Shown piece by piece: positions 24,801 to 32,161 of a stretch of DNA of 38,213 bases. Position 1 is the stretch's first letter; each line of letters begins with the position of its first letter. A program made the position numbers and the translations under genes. The notes beneath the pieces are model-generated. The model was not told the DNA's origin and made no database searches. It saw only the letters and a program-made list of their open reading frames with translations. The DNA comes from Candidatus Cloacimonadota bacterium (lineage in GTDB: Bacteria > Cloacimonadota > Cloacimonadia > Cloacimonadales > TCS61): assembly GCA_021108315.1 (NCBI GenBank), contig JAIORE010000355.1:1-38213 (forward strand). The letters are read 5' to 3'.

Positions 24801-26546
24801 CCTTTGGATTTACACACAGATATTGGTGCAGAAAATTCAACTGGATACTATCTTCGTCAATCTGAACAGAGTGATTATCCTACGGGTTGGAAAACTCATA
24901 TATTGGGCGATAGTGCTAATACTGATTTGGGGACATCTCTAATACAGGATTGGTTTGCTCTTGGAATTTCAAGTAGAGATAATGATACTACATATTATAT
25001 AAATTTTGATGGCTGGAATGAAGCAAACATACCTTATTTAGTTATAGATTATACACCTTCTGCAACTTGGCTTACTCTTGATGGAGGAAATTCTGTAAAT
25101 AATACAATTGCGGTTAATGGTGAAGATGACAATATTCTTGTCGGATTTGATTCATCAGGAATGGAATTAGGTACTTATAATGCAAATGTTATTATAACCA
25201 GCAATGATCATGATAATCCATCAATTTCTATTCCTGTAACAATGATTGTTGAAAATGCTCCTCCGGATATCTCTTTGAATCCATTGAGTCTTGATTATGG
25301 AGCATTAGATGTTTTAGATTATGTGTCTCAACAATTTACGATAACAAATAATGGTGGTTTAGATTTAATCGGTATTATCTCCACAATTGAAAGCTATTGG
25401 GTTATGGAACCAACCAGAAACAGTTCAAGAGAAATCTTCAATCGTCAAAACACAATGGATTTTACTATTCCAGTAGGTCAAAATCATACTTATGATCTTT
25501 TCTTTTGGCCGGAAACTTTTGGAGATTTCAATGGGAATATTTCTATAACAAGCAATGATCCAAATAATCCTGAAATTTTTCTATCAGTTACAGGAAAAGG
25601 AGAAGCTAACGATATTGAAGTTAGCCCCAGCAGTTTGGATTATGGAAATTTAAATGTGTATGATTATGTTGAACAATTGATAACTATAAATAATTATGGT
25701 AACATCCCATTAATTGGTCAAATTACTACTATCGAAGGATATTGGGTATTAGAACCTGTTAGAGATAGTAAAGAATTTAATTCAAGTAGACAGAATTCGT
25801 TAGACTTCATAGTAAATGCGGAACAAACAAACATATATCGTTTAATTTTTTTTCCAGAATATTATGGAAACTTTAGTGGAAATATTTCCATAACAAGTGA
25901 TGACGTAAATGATCCAGAAATTTTTATTTCAGTTACCGGAACTGGAGAAGCTAATGATATTGAAGTTAGTCCATTAAGTCTTGATTACAGTGATTTAAAT
26001 GTGTATGATTATGTTGAACAACTGATCACTATAAATAATCATGGTAACATCCCATTAATTGGTCAGATTACTACTATCGAAGGATATTGGATATTAGAAC
26101 CTGTTAGAGATAGTAAAGAATTTTATCCAAATAGACATAATTCATTAGATTTTTCTGTAAATCCGGAACAGAATAACATATATCGTTTAGTCTTTTTCCC
26201 TGAACATTCAGGCAATTTTGATGGAAATATCACTATAACTAGTAATAATATTAATGAACCTGAGATTTCTGTTTCAGTTACCGGATCCGGATATTATCCC
26301 GAACCTCAGAATGTACAAATAACTTTTGAAGATGAAAATGTCGTTATAACTTGGGATGAAGTTGCTGGAGCAACATTGTTTAGAGTTTATTCATCAAATG
26401 ATCCTTATTCCGGTTTTACAATTGATGAAACAGGAACTTTTCATTATACGAATCTGAAGTGGACAGCTCCTATTCCGGATGGAACAAGAAGTTCTTTGAA
26501 TAAATTTTATTACATTGTCGCAGATGATGATATTCTAAGGAAATAA
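21834..26546 (+). CDS. Large subtilisin-type (S8) extracellular protein with Ig-like, anchor-type and ASH repeats
   Basis: 1570 residues. Signal peptide (about 1-20), propeptide (to about 160), then the S8 domain with Asp192 (AVIDSGV), His233 (HSHGTHCAG), oxyanion Asn328 (ASGNEY) and Ser437 (GTSMATPCVAG). An Ig-like domain (about 495-600) follows, then a MAM/choice-of-anchor-like domain (about 600-750), an ASH-like unit, a DNRLRE-like domain (about 900-1080), three tandem ASH-type units (1144-1256, 1257-1371, 1372-1486) and a closing FnIII-like domain. The second and third ASH units are nearly identical even in DNA, a recent duplication. Unlike the C25 neighbour it has no YPNP sorting tail, so its export or anchoring differs. 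Likely a secreted protease or adhesin. Confidence 0.88.
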   Translation: MKKINLVLSFILLSSVLFVSELNSIITEQLKSKIEEETKDSFIRINISLNERYDSSKLFLSTIDLTKDEKRQFVVDELKNFSNLTQNDVLSKLKEFEKNNSIKKINPLWITNVINCYATPSAIKELSNHRDIKSIDFDEMQNMLLDDKNEHKKVSLETLNNREITWNVTKVNADDVWSLGYTGNGVLVAVIDSGVRYTHTDLSDHVWDGGATYPNHGWDFVNNDDDPMDDHSHGTHCAGTVAGDGTSGSQTGMAPDATIMCLKVLDSEGSGSESGVWSAIQFCVDNNVDVMSMSIGWQHAWGVDRESWRDAMINALSAGVVAAVASGNEYDDIADYPIPDNVRTPGDCPPPWLHPDQTELGGISSVVCVGAVDSNDDIAYFSSRGPVTWESVTNYNDYNYNPEIGLIRPDISAPGMNIKSLDYQSNTGYLDGWNGTSMATPCVAGVMALMIQKNLTLTPAQIDQYLEENVDIPQSPKNNTFGSGRVNALATVNAVSASGNPLCNITNPSNGDNILQGSSVNITVDASDPSRSVSYVEFYIDDVYKTTDYSDSYEYLWDTTLYSTGDRIIKAIAFDNESNQTEDEITINLYDPQNLPFSENFTDSSEWSQQSVGCTDRWTSNNSSEAGGSSPEMRAAWESNDPAISRLISPILNTNGLTTLDLSFKHYYDYWGSGITIKIQSSTDKINWSDESWIQVNPIDNIGPETVTTSIINNLGSATYIAWVLDGNLYQFDYWYIDDVLVESVYPQFSLYPNSLNYGDVEVNSTYTLNFTLSNNGGGSLEGNISTPVGYTVSQISRTNNIIKKSHRNLISYSISSGYNAQFSLAFTPTDDINYDGIVSITSNDPDHLSNQLLVYGNGVSSVISVNPASITKSVQLESTVSDNLTIGNSGDYELNYTASIQYRGANRDLITVYPLSIDYWTGTTTSSSKTDVSEARGYNIEDGWMMFDTSAIPDGSTINSIEFNGYVNYTYYPYWNINPISLNPLTASPLDLHTDIGAENSTGYYLRQSEQSDYPTGWKTHILGDSANTDLGTSLIQDWFALGISSRDNDTTYYINFDGWNEANIPYLVIDYTPSATWLTLDGGNSVNNTIAVNGEDDNILVGFDSSGMELGTYNANVIITSNDHDNPSISIPVTMIVENAPPDISLNPLSLDYGALDVLDYVSQQFTITNNGGLDLIGIISTIESYWVMEPTRNSSREIFNRQNTMDFTIPVGQNHTYDLFFWPETFGDFNGNISITSNDPNNPEIFLSVTGKGEANDIEVSPSSLDYGNLNVYDYVEQLITINNYGNIPLIGQITTIEGYWVLEPVRDSKEFNSSRQNSLDFIVNAEQTNIYRLIFFPEYYGNFSGNISITSDDVNDPEIFISVTGTGEANDIEVSPLSLDYSDLNVYDYVEQLITINNHGNIPLIGQITTIEGYWILEPVRDSKEFYPNRHNSLDFSVNPEQNNIYRLVFFPEHSGNFDGNITITSNNINEPEISVSVTGSGYYPEPQNVQITFEDENVVITWDEVAGATLFRVYSSNDPYSGFTIDETGTFHYTNLKWTAPIPDGTRSSLNKFYYIVADDDILRK
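25605..26291 (+). repeat. Recent tandem duplication inside the S8 protein gene
   Basis: Two consecutive units of about 345 bp, each beginning GAAGCTAA(C/T)GATATTGAAG, share long identical runs such as TTAAATGTGTATGATTATG and GGTAACATCCCATTAATTGG. The third, preceding unit (from about 25263) is clearly related but more diverged. The array can expand or contract by recombination. Confidence 0.8.
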
Positions 26547-26594
26547 ACACTTGACGCAAAAACACGTAAAAAAATGTTTGAAAAAAATTAAGAA

Positions 26595-26643
26595 AGAAGC
26601 ACACGCTTCTACCTTATGGTTTCCTTGAGAATACTTATAAGGT
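26595..26643 (+). promoter_or_regulatory. Structured 5' leader of the infC operon
   Basis: AGAAGC-ACAC-GCTTCT (26595-26610) is a perfect 6-bp tetraloop hairpin. ACCTTAT (26611-26617) and ATAAGGT (26637-26643) are perfect 7-bp partners around a 19-nt loop. Together with the terminator at 26679 this resembles the leader of B. subtilis infC-rpmI-rplT, where L20 binding promotes termination. The L20 link is inference. A weak promoter-like TTGAGA (26625-26630), 16 nt, TAAATA (26647-26652) overlaps it, so the transcript start is unknown. Confidence 0.5.
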
Positions 26644-26678
26644 CGATAAATAATAATTTTGAAAAAGATTATATTATT

Positions 26679-26706
26679 GCGGGTGTATTGTACACTCGCT
26701 TTTTTA
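26679..26706 (+). terminator. Intrinsic terminator/attenuator just upstream of infC
   Basis: GCGGGTGTA (26679-26687) pairs with TACACTCGC (26691-26699), nine pairs with one G-U, a TTG loop and a run of seven U's. It ends only about 20 nt before the infC start and 5 nt before the AGGAGG ribosome site. It could end the S8 transcript or act as an attenuator for the ribosomal-protein operon. Confidence 0.8.
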
Positions 26707-26727
26707 TTTTAAGGAGGAATTATCTCA

Positions 26728-27324
26728 ATAAGGATAAGAAAAGGTAAAGCAAAATTAAAACCTACGTTACCTAAAGAAAGAATTAATGGGCAAATAAGAG
26801 TGAGTAGAGTGCGTTTGATAGATCAAAATGATAAGCAATTGGGAATAGTTTCGATTAGCGAAGCATTAGTAATTGCCAAAAAAGCAGGTTTGGATTTAGT
26901 TGAAATTGCAGCAAAAGCAAGTCCACCGGTTTGTAAAATATTAGATTTTGGACAATATCATTATCATAAAGAGAGGAAATTTCGTGAATCACGCAAAAAA
27001 CAGCATGTGGTTCAAATCAAAGAGATCAAATTTGGACCAAATACAGATGATCACGATTTCAATTTCAAGAAAACAAATGCTATAAAATTCCTTAAACAGC
27101 ACAATAAAGTCAAATTCACTGTACGTTTCAAAGGAAGACAATTAGCTCATAAAGATTTAGGTTTCAAATTATTAGAAAAATTGAGTATTGAATTGAAAGA
27201 TATAATAAATATTGATAGTCATGCCAAAAGTGAGGGAAGAACAATTTCGATGATTGTGTCTCCTAAAAATAATATAGATAAATATTTCGAAGAAAAAGAT
27301 AAAGAAAATATTGAACAAACATAA
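26728..27324 (+). CDS. infC: Translation initiation factor IF-3, starting at ATA (or ATC 26722)
   Basis: IF-3 binds the 30S subunit, checks the start codon and prevents early 50S joining. The frame shows IF-3 throughout: RINGQIRVSRVRLID, GIVSISEALVIAKKAGLDLVEIA, PPVCKILDFGQYHY and KFTVRFKGRQLAHKDLG. The first standard start codon in this frame (GTG 26800) lies after the conserved RINGQIR segment and has no ribosome site. Upstream to the in-frame TAA (26710-26712) there is no ATG, GTG, TTG or CTG. A strong AGGAGG (26712-26717) instead points to ATA 26728 (10 nt) or ATC 26722 (4 nt). Such AUU/AUA/AUC starts allow IF-3 to repress its own synthesis in enterobacteria. From ATA the product is 198 residues. 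Confidence 0.9.
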   Translation: MRIRKGKAKLKPTLPKERINGQIRVSRVRLIDQNDKQLGIVSISEALVIAKKAGLDLVEIAAKASPPVCKILDFGQYHYHKERKFRESRKKQHVVQIKEIKFGPNTDDHDFNFKKTNAIKFLKQHNKVKFTVRFKGRQLAHKDLGFKLLEKLSIELKDIINIDSHAKSEGRTISMIVSPKNNIDKYFEEKDKENIEQT

Positions 27325-27342
27325 TTTGTTTCAGGAGGAATA

Positions 27343-27537
27343 ATGCCAAAAATGAAAACAAGAAGAGCCGCAGCAAAAAGGTTCAAAGTTACCGGAAAAG
27401 GTAAAATAAAACGTTCACATGCTTTTGCAAAACACATTCTTACTAAGAAGTCTGCAACCCGAAAAAGAAATCTTAGAAAACCGGATTTAGTAAGTAAATC
27501 TGATACATCAAGAGTAAAAAAAATGCTTTGCATTTAA
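27343..27537 (+). CDS. rpmI: 50S ribosomal protein L35
   Basis: 64 residues, basic. [20 protein letters not shown] and [19 protein letters not shown] match L35. A component of the large ribosomal subunit. AGGAGGAATA lies just before the ATG, 18 nt after infC, so it is in the same operon. Classical order infC-rpmI-rplT is kept. Confidence 0.97.
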   Translation: MPKMKTRRAAAKRFKVTGKGKIKRSHAFAKHILTKKSATRKRNLRKPDLVSKSDTSRVKKMLCI

Positions 27538-27566
27538 TTTAATAAAATTGAATTAAGGAGATAAAT

Positions 27567-27926
27567 ATGCCAAGAGCAATAAATAATGTAGCTTCAAAAC
27601 AAAGAAGAAAAAAGGTCTTAAAAGCAGCAAAAGGATATGTTGGTGGAAGAAGTAAATTATATAGAACAGCAGTGCAAGCCGTTGAAAAAGGGTGGCAATA
27701 TGCTTACAGAGATAGAAGAGTAAAAAAACGTGAATTTAGAAGATTATGGATTGTCAGGATCAATGCGGCAGTTCGTTTACACGATCTTTCTTACAGCAGA
27801 TTTATTAACGGACTCAAAAAAGCAGACATAGAAATTGATAGAAAAGTATTAGCCTATCTTGCATACCACGATATGGATGCTTTTAGTAAACTTTGTGATT
27901 TGGTGAAAGAACAAGCAAATTCATAA
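27567..27926 (+). CDS. rplT: 50S ribosomal protein L20
   Basis: 119 residues. [53 protein letters not shown] and [13 protein letters not shown] are the L20 signature. L20 binds 23S rRNA early in 50S assembly and in several bacteria represses its own operon by binding a leader RNA; the leader upstream of infC is a candidate target here. Strong AAGGAG site. Confidence 0.97.
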   Translation: MPRAINNVASKQRRKKVLKAAKGYVGGRSKLYRTAVQAVEKGWQYAYRDRRVKKREFRRLWIVRINAAVRLHDLSYSRFINGLKKADIEIDRKVLAYLAYHDMDAFSKLCDLVKEQANS

Positions 27927-27939
27927 ATCGGATATATTG

Positions 27940-28959
27940 ATGAAAAATGAAATAAAAAAAGTGATCGAATCTGCTGAACAAACTATAAAATCAGTAGATT
28001 CAATCCATGCTTTGATGCAACTTAAATCAAAATTTATCGGGAAAAAAAGTGAGTTAACTTCGCTGATGAAGCAACTTGGTTCTGTTTCAAAAGAGGAACG
28101 ACCGGAAATTGGTAAAATCCTAAACTCTGCAAAGCAAAAAATTCAACAATTTCTACAAACTCAAGAACAGAATATTAAAAATGCTGCATACAATCATTCT
28201 TTACAAAAAGATATGATAGATATTACAATGCCCGGCAGGAAACTTACCAAAGGCGGTTTGCACCCGATCACAAAAATATTCCGTGAGATTGAAGATAATT
28301 TCATCAGTATGGGATTTGATATTGCCGAAGCTTTCGATGTAGAAGATGAATATCACAACTTTGATGCCCTGAATACTCCGGCTGATCATCCGGCTAGAGA
28401 TCTTTCCGATACTTTTTATGTAAAAGATGATATTTTACTGAGAACTCATACTTCTCCGGTTCAAATACGAGTTATGGAAAAGTATAAGCCACCGATTAAA
28501 ATCATCGCTCCCGGAAGGTGCTATCGTAATGATAATGATGCTTCTCATTCACCGGCTTTTCATCAGGTTGAAGCACTTGTGGTTGGCGAAGGAATCAATT
28601 TTGCAGACCTGCGAGATGTTCTGAATATTTTTGTAAAAAAAATGTTTGGTGATGATATCAGTTCACGAATTCGTCCGCATTTTTTCCCATTTACCGAACC
28701 AAGTGCGGAAATTGATATTGCGTGTGTAAATTGTGGTGGAAAAGGTTGTAATATCTGTAAGAATTCCGGTTGGTTAGAACTTGGGGGAGCCGGAATGGTT
28801 GATCCAAATGTCTTTGATGCATTGGGGATTGATTCTGAAAAATACACAGGTTATGCTTTTGGAATGGGAATTGATAGAGTTGCCGTGTTGAAATATAACA
28901 TTCCTGATATGAGAATGCTTTTTGAGAATGACATTAGATTTTTGAAACAATTTTCTTAA
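27940..28959 (+). CDS. pheS: Phenylalanyl-tRNA synthetase alpha subunit
   Basis: 339 residues from ATG 27940; a TTG one codon earlier is less likely. The N-terminal coiled coil (about 1-90) contacts tRNA. Class II motifs are present: MPGRKLTKGGLHPIT, NFDALNTPADHPARD, LLRTHTSPVQIR (motif 2 region), RCYRNDNDASHSPAF and motif 3 GMGIDRVAVLKY. A Cys-rich CVNCGGKGCNICKNSGW resembles a small zinc knuckle found in many bacterial PheS. It charges tRNA-Phe together with PheT, which follows 15 nt later. Confidence 0.96.
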   Translation: MKNEIKKVIESAEQTIKSVDSIHALMQLKSKFIGKKSELTSLMKQLGSVSKEERPEIGKILNSAKQKIQQFLQTQEQNIKNAAYNHSLQKDMIDITMPGRKLTKGGLHPITKIFREIEDNFISMGFDIAEAFDVEDEYHNFDALNTPADHPARDLSDTFYVKDDILLRTHTSPVQIRVMEKYKPPIKIIAPGRCYRNDNDASHSPAFHQVEALVVGEGINFADLRDVLNIFVKKMFGDDISSRIRPHFFPFTEPSAEIDIACVNCGGKGCNICKNSGWLELGGAGMVDPNVFDALGIDSEKYTGYAFGMGIDRVAVLKYNIPDMRMLFENDIRFLKQFS

Positions 28960-28974
28960 AAATTTAGGTTAGAT

Positions 28975-31365
28975 ATGAATATTAGTTATAATTGGTTAAA
29001 AGAGTATATAAATCTTGATCTTTCATCAGAAGAATTAGAGCAAAAACTAACTTTTTCCGGTATTGAAGTCGAAGGTACGAAGATAATCGGTCAAGAATTA
29101 GAACAAATTCTAATTGGAAAAATCATTGATAAAGTTCAACATCCTGATGCTGATAAACTATCTCTCTGCAAAGTTGATATTGGTGATGATGTACTTGATG
29201 TAGTTTGTGGTGCACCAAATTGTGGAAAAGAGCAAAAAATTGCATTTGCTCCGATAGGTTCAAAAATCGGAGAGATGAAAATTAAAAAAACAAAAATTCG
29301 AGGTCAAATATCTTATGGAATGATTTGTTCCGGAAAGGAACTGGGAATTTCTAACGATCACGATGGAATTCTTGTTTTGCCTGATGATGCTCCTGTTGGT
29401 AAAAATTTTGCTGATTATTTAGGGAAAAAAGATGTGGTTTATGAATTGGAAATTACTCCCAATCGCCCTGATCTTCTCGGTTTTATCGGAATTGCAAGAG
29501 ACTTATCATCACTTTTAAATTTGAAACTGAAAACTCCGGAAATTACTTTGAAATGTGTAACTGAAAACATTCAGGATAATCTCCAATTAGCAAATCTAAA
29601 TCCTATAAAATGTCCAAGATACACAGCTCGAATGATTAAAAATGTTACGATCAAGGAATCACCACAATGGCTGCAAGACAGGTTGCTTTCAATCGGACTC
29701 CGACCCATAAATAATATCGTAGATGTTACAAATTTTGTCATGATGGAATATGGTCATCCTTTGCACGCTTTTGATTATGACAAATTGGATGGCAAAAAGA
29801 TTATTGTGCGTGATGCTTATGAGAATGAAGAATTTCCTGCTTTGGACGAAATAAGTTATAAACTTACCAAAAATGATCTGGTGATTGCAGATGCAAATAA
29901 ACCGATTGCTCTCGCTGGGGTGATGGGTGGAGAGAATTCTCATATCACTTCAGAAACAAAAAATATAGTTATTGAAGCTGCAAATTTCCTCTATTCTTCC
30001 ATTCGTAAAACTTCTGGTAATCACAAAATCTTTACTGATTCAAGTTATCGTTTTGAACGTAATATTTCAAATAAAACTGCTGAAGATGTAAGCCAAAGGG
30101 CAATTCAATTGATACTTGCTACAGCAGGCGGAGAATTATTAGCTGGCGTTTTGGATTCATATCCCGGTAAGGACACAGAAATAAATGTTTCACTTCGTCC
30201 TACGCGAGTAAAAAAAATTCTCACAATTGATTTAACCGAAAATAAAATCATCGAATATTTAGAATCTTTAGGATTGAAACTAATTGATAAAAGTGCTGAT
30301 AATCTGAATTTTGAGATACCGCATTATCGAAATGACCTTACCAGAGAAATTGATTTGATTGAGGAAATAATTCGTCTTCACGGCTACAATAATGTAGAAA
30401 CATTTACGGTAATTTCTCATATTATGGATAAAACCAGTTTTTACGGACGACGTTTAGTTCAAGATATAATGGTGAAATATGGGTTATTTGAAATTGTAAA
30501 TTGGTCTTTTGCAGATCCTCAAGATTTGAACAAACTGAATATTTCTGACGATGATCTGAGAAAAAACTATGTTTCATTGTTAAATCCATTAGGTTCAAGT
30601 TTTTCAATCCTAAGAACAACTTTATTACCCGGACTTTTGAAAAATCTAAAATACAATCTGAATCATGGCACCAAAGATCTTAAACTTTTTGAAATGAATA
30701 AAGTATTTTTCGCGAGTAACGACAAATTACCAACAGAAGAATACGTTCTATCCACTGTATTTACCGGCAATAGAGATGATACAAATTGGTTAGATAAACC
30801 AGAACAGATTGATTTTTACGATATCAAGGGAATTATTGAAGATGTTATTTTTGAGTTTGATCTAAAAAACTGCAAATTTGAAAAAACTACCGAGAGTTTC
30901 TATCAATCGGGAACCGGAGCGGATATATTTTGGACGGGGATTAAAATAGCGACATTAGGGAAAATTGATGCAAAAATTCTTGAGAAATTTGATATTAAAC
31001 AAACAGTTTTCGGGTTGGAAATTTATTTTGATAAAATTATTTCTAAATCAGGTTTGAAAGAAATAATTTATCAACCGATTTCAAAATATCCGGCAATAAC
31101 CAGAGATATTTCATTTTTGATTAAAGATAACATTGAAGTAAACAAGATTATTCATACCATCAAAGAAGTTAATCAGAAAATAATTAAAAAGGTTGTTCTT
31201 TTTGACGAATATAAAGGTAAAAATATTAAAGAAGGAATCAGATCTCTGAGCTTTAATATTATTCTCAATTCACCCACAAAAACCTTGACAGATGAATATG
31301 CAAATAAATTGCTAAATAAAATTATAAAAAAAATGGAATCTGAATATAAAATTGAAATGAGGTAA
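28975..31365 (+). CDS. pheT: Phenylalanyl-tRNA synthetase beta subunit
   Basis: 796 residues, full length. Domains in order: N-terminal B1 and tRNA-binding OB domain (about 40-155, LSLCKVDIGDDVLDVVCGAPN), B3/B4 editing region (about 215-400, GLRPINNIVDVTNFVMMEYG, YDKLDG), B5 (about 405-480), core B6/B7 (about 485-690) and the C-terminal FDX-ACB domain (about 705-796, SKYPAITRDISFLI). It pairs with PheS as a heterotetramer in the cytoplasm and edits Tyr-tRNA-Phe. Confidence 0.96.
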   Translation: MNISYNWLKEYINLDLSSEELEQKLTFSGIEVEGTKIIGQELEQILIGKIIDKVQHPDADKLSLCKVDIGDDVLDVVCGAPNCGKEQKIAFAPIGSKIGEMKIKKTKIRGQISYGMICSGKELGISNDHDGILVLPDDAPVGKNFADYLGKKDVVYELEITPNRPDLLGFIGIARDLSSLLNLKLKTPEITLKCVTENIQDNLQLANLNPIKCPRYTARMIKNVTIKESPQWLQDRLLSIGLRPINNIVDVTNFVMMEYGHPLHAFDYDKLDGKKIIVRDAYENEEFPALDEISYKLTKNDLVIADANKPIALAGVMGGENSHITSETKNIVIEAANFLYSSIRKTSGNHKIFTDSSYRFERNISNKTAEDVSQRAIQLILATAGGELLAGVLDSYPGKDTEINVSLRPTRVKKILTIDLTENKIIEYLESLGLKLIDKSADNLNFEIPHYRNDLTREIDLIEEIIRLHGYNNVETFTVISHIMDKTSFYGRRLVQDIMVKYGLFEIVNWSFADPQDLNKLNISDDDLRKNYVSLLNPLGSSFSILRTTLLPGLLKNLKYNLNHGTKDLKLFEMNKVFFASNDKLPTEEYVLSTVFTGNRDDTNWLDKPEQIDFYDIKGIIEDVIFEFDLKNCKFEKTTESFYQSGTGADIFWTGIKIATLGKIDAKILEKFDIKQTVFGLEIYFDKIISKSGLKEIIYQPISKYPAITRDISFLIKDNIEVNKIIHTIKEVNQKIIKKVVLFDEYKGKNIKEGIRSLSFNIILNSPTKTLTDEYANKLLNKIIKKMESEYKIEMR

Positions 31366-31369
31366 GATT

Positions 31370-31693
31370 ATGGAAAATAAAACGGTTATGACATTAGATG
31401 ACAGATTACAGAAGTTAATTTCTGGCTATAAAGAATTAAAAATACAACATTCTGCACTTTTGCAACAAAAAGAAGATTTAGATACATTAAGTGCTCAACA
31501 AAATGAAACAATAAACAATAAAAGCAAAAAAATTGAAGAATTGGAATCACTTGCCGAGAACCATCGTTATGAGATTGAAACTCTAAAAGAAGATAATTCA
31601 AAACTTTCGGAAAAATTAGAAAAGTATGAATCAAATACTCGTGATGCCATGAGTAAAATTGATGATCTTTTAAATAATATTAACGATTTATAA
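31370..31693 (+). CDS. Small coiled-coil protein between pheT and zapA (ZapB-like candidate)
   Basis: 107 residues. Nearly the whole chain is a Leu/Lys/Glu heptad pattern (LDDRLQKLISGYKELK, KKIEELESLAENHRYEIETL, LSEKLEKYE), without a membrane segment or globular domain. It starts 4 nt after pheT and ends 9 nt before zapA, so it is co-translated with the divisome gene. Position and coiled-coil nature suggest a ZapA partner such as ZapB, but no ZapB-specific motif is recognised. Sequence identity to ZapB is not established. Confidence 0.7.
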   Translation: MENKTVMTLDDRLQKLISGYKELKIQHSALLQQKEDLDTLSAQQNETINNKSKKIEELESLAENHRYEIETLKEDNSKLSEKLEKYESNTRDAMSKIDDLLNNINDL

Positions 31694-31702
31694 TATTGAA
31701 TT

Positions 31703-31963
31703 ATGAAATCAGTTGAGTTCGAAATATTAGGGAAAAAGTATTATTTTAAAAGTGATACACCTGATAAACTACTGAAATGTGCTAACCATATAGCATCAGA
31801 AGTTGAGGATCTCAATAAAAAATTCAATACAGTAAATCAAAGTAAGTTATTTGTTCTTTATTCTCTTCTTCTCACAGAAAAATATTTTGATGAAATAGAG
31901 AAAAACAAAAATTTAACAAAAGAGATTGAACAAATAAACGAACTTCTTAAGCATATTGACTAG
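31703..31963 (+). CDS. zapA: Cell division protein ZapA
   Basis: 86 residues. VEFEILGKKYYFKSDTPDKLLKCANHIASEVEDL matches the ZapA N-terminal fold, followed by a C-terminal helix KYFDEIEKNKNLTKEIEQIN that forms the coiled coil of the tetramer. ZapA crosslinks FtsZ protofilaments at midcell. The 6S-RNA-like gene follows at once, as in many bacteria. Confidence 0.88.
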   Translation: MKSVEFEILGKKYYFKSDTPDKLLKCANHIASEVEDLNKKFNTVNQSKLFVLYSLLLTEKYFDEIEKNKNLTKEIEQINELLKHID

Positions 31964-31975
31964 AAAATTAACTTA

Positions 31976-32147
31976 AAAACCTGCGTTATTCGTGATATTA
32001 AATTAATTTGAACCTAATTATATTTAGGGAGTTAATCCATTTGTGGCGTACGAGCCGGACATGATTCGGATATATAAAGCAACTAAGGTAGATTCCCACC
32101 TGGACAAAGGTTCGGGAAAGATTAATACACGGTATCGCGGGTTTTTT
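31976..32147 (+). ncRNA. ssrS: 6S RNA (ssrS) candidate between zapA and rny
   Basis: This 172-nt stretch has no coding frame but folds with a long closing stem. AACCTGCG (31978-31985) pairs fully with CGCGGGTT (32136-32143, one G-U). CGTG (31991-31994) pairs with CACG (32128-32131) and TATTAA (31996-32001) with TTAATA (32122-32127). Between them lies an unpaired bubble and an apical arm with hairpins such as CCGGA-CATGA-TTCGG. Six T's follow the stem, giving a natural 3' end. A rod with a large central bubble, located just after zapA, is the 6S hallmark; 6S binds sigma70-RNA polymerase as an open-promoter mimic. Alternative: a leader of rny, whose ATG lies 15 nt downstream. Confidence 0.7.
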
Positions 32148-32161
32148 ATACGAGGACATTC

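Noticed and set aside
26521..26546. Frameshift truncating a sorting tail from the S8 protein
   Set aside because: The FnIII-like domain ends in a usual way, and no YPNP-type tail is encoded in any frame downstream before the infC leader.
26551..26580. TTGACG at 26551 as an infC promoter
   Set aside because: No -10-like hexamer occurs at 15-19 nt spacing.
26800..27324. GTG 26800 as the infC start
   Set aside because: It would remove the conserved RINGQIR segment and leave the strong AGGAGG more than 80 nt upstream unused.
26546..28975. T-box leader or Phe leader peptide controlling pheST
   Set aside because: No T-box sequence (such as the conserved TGGNACC region) and no short frame rich in Phe codons was found before infC or pheS.
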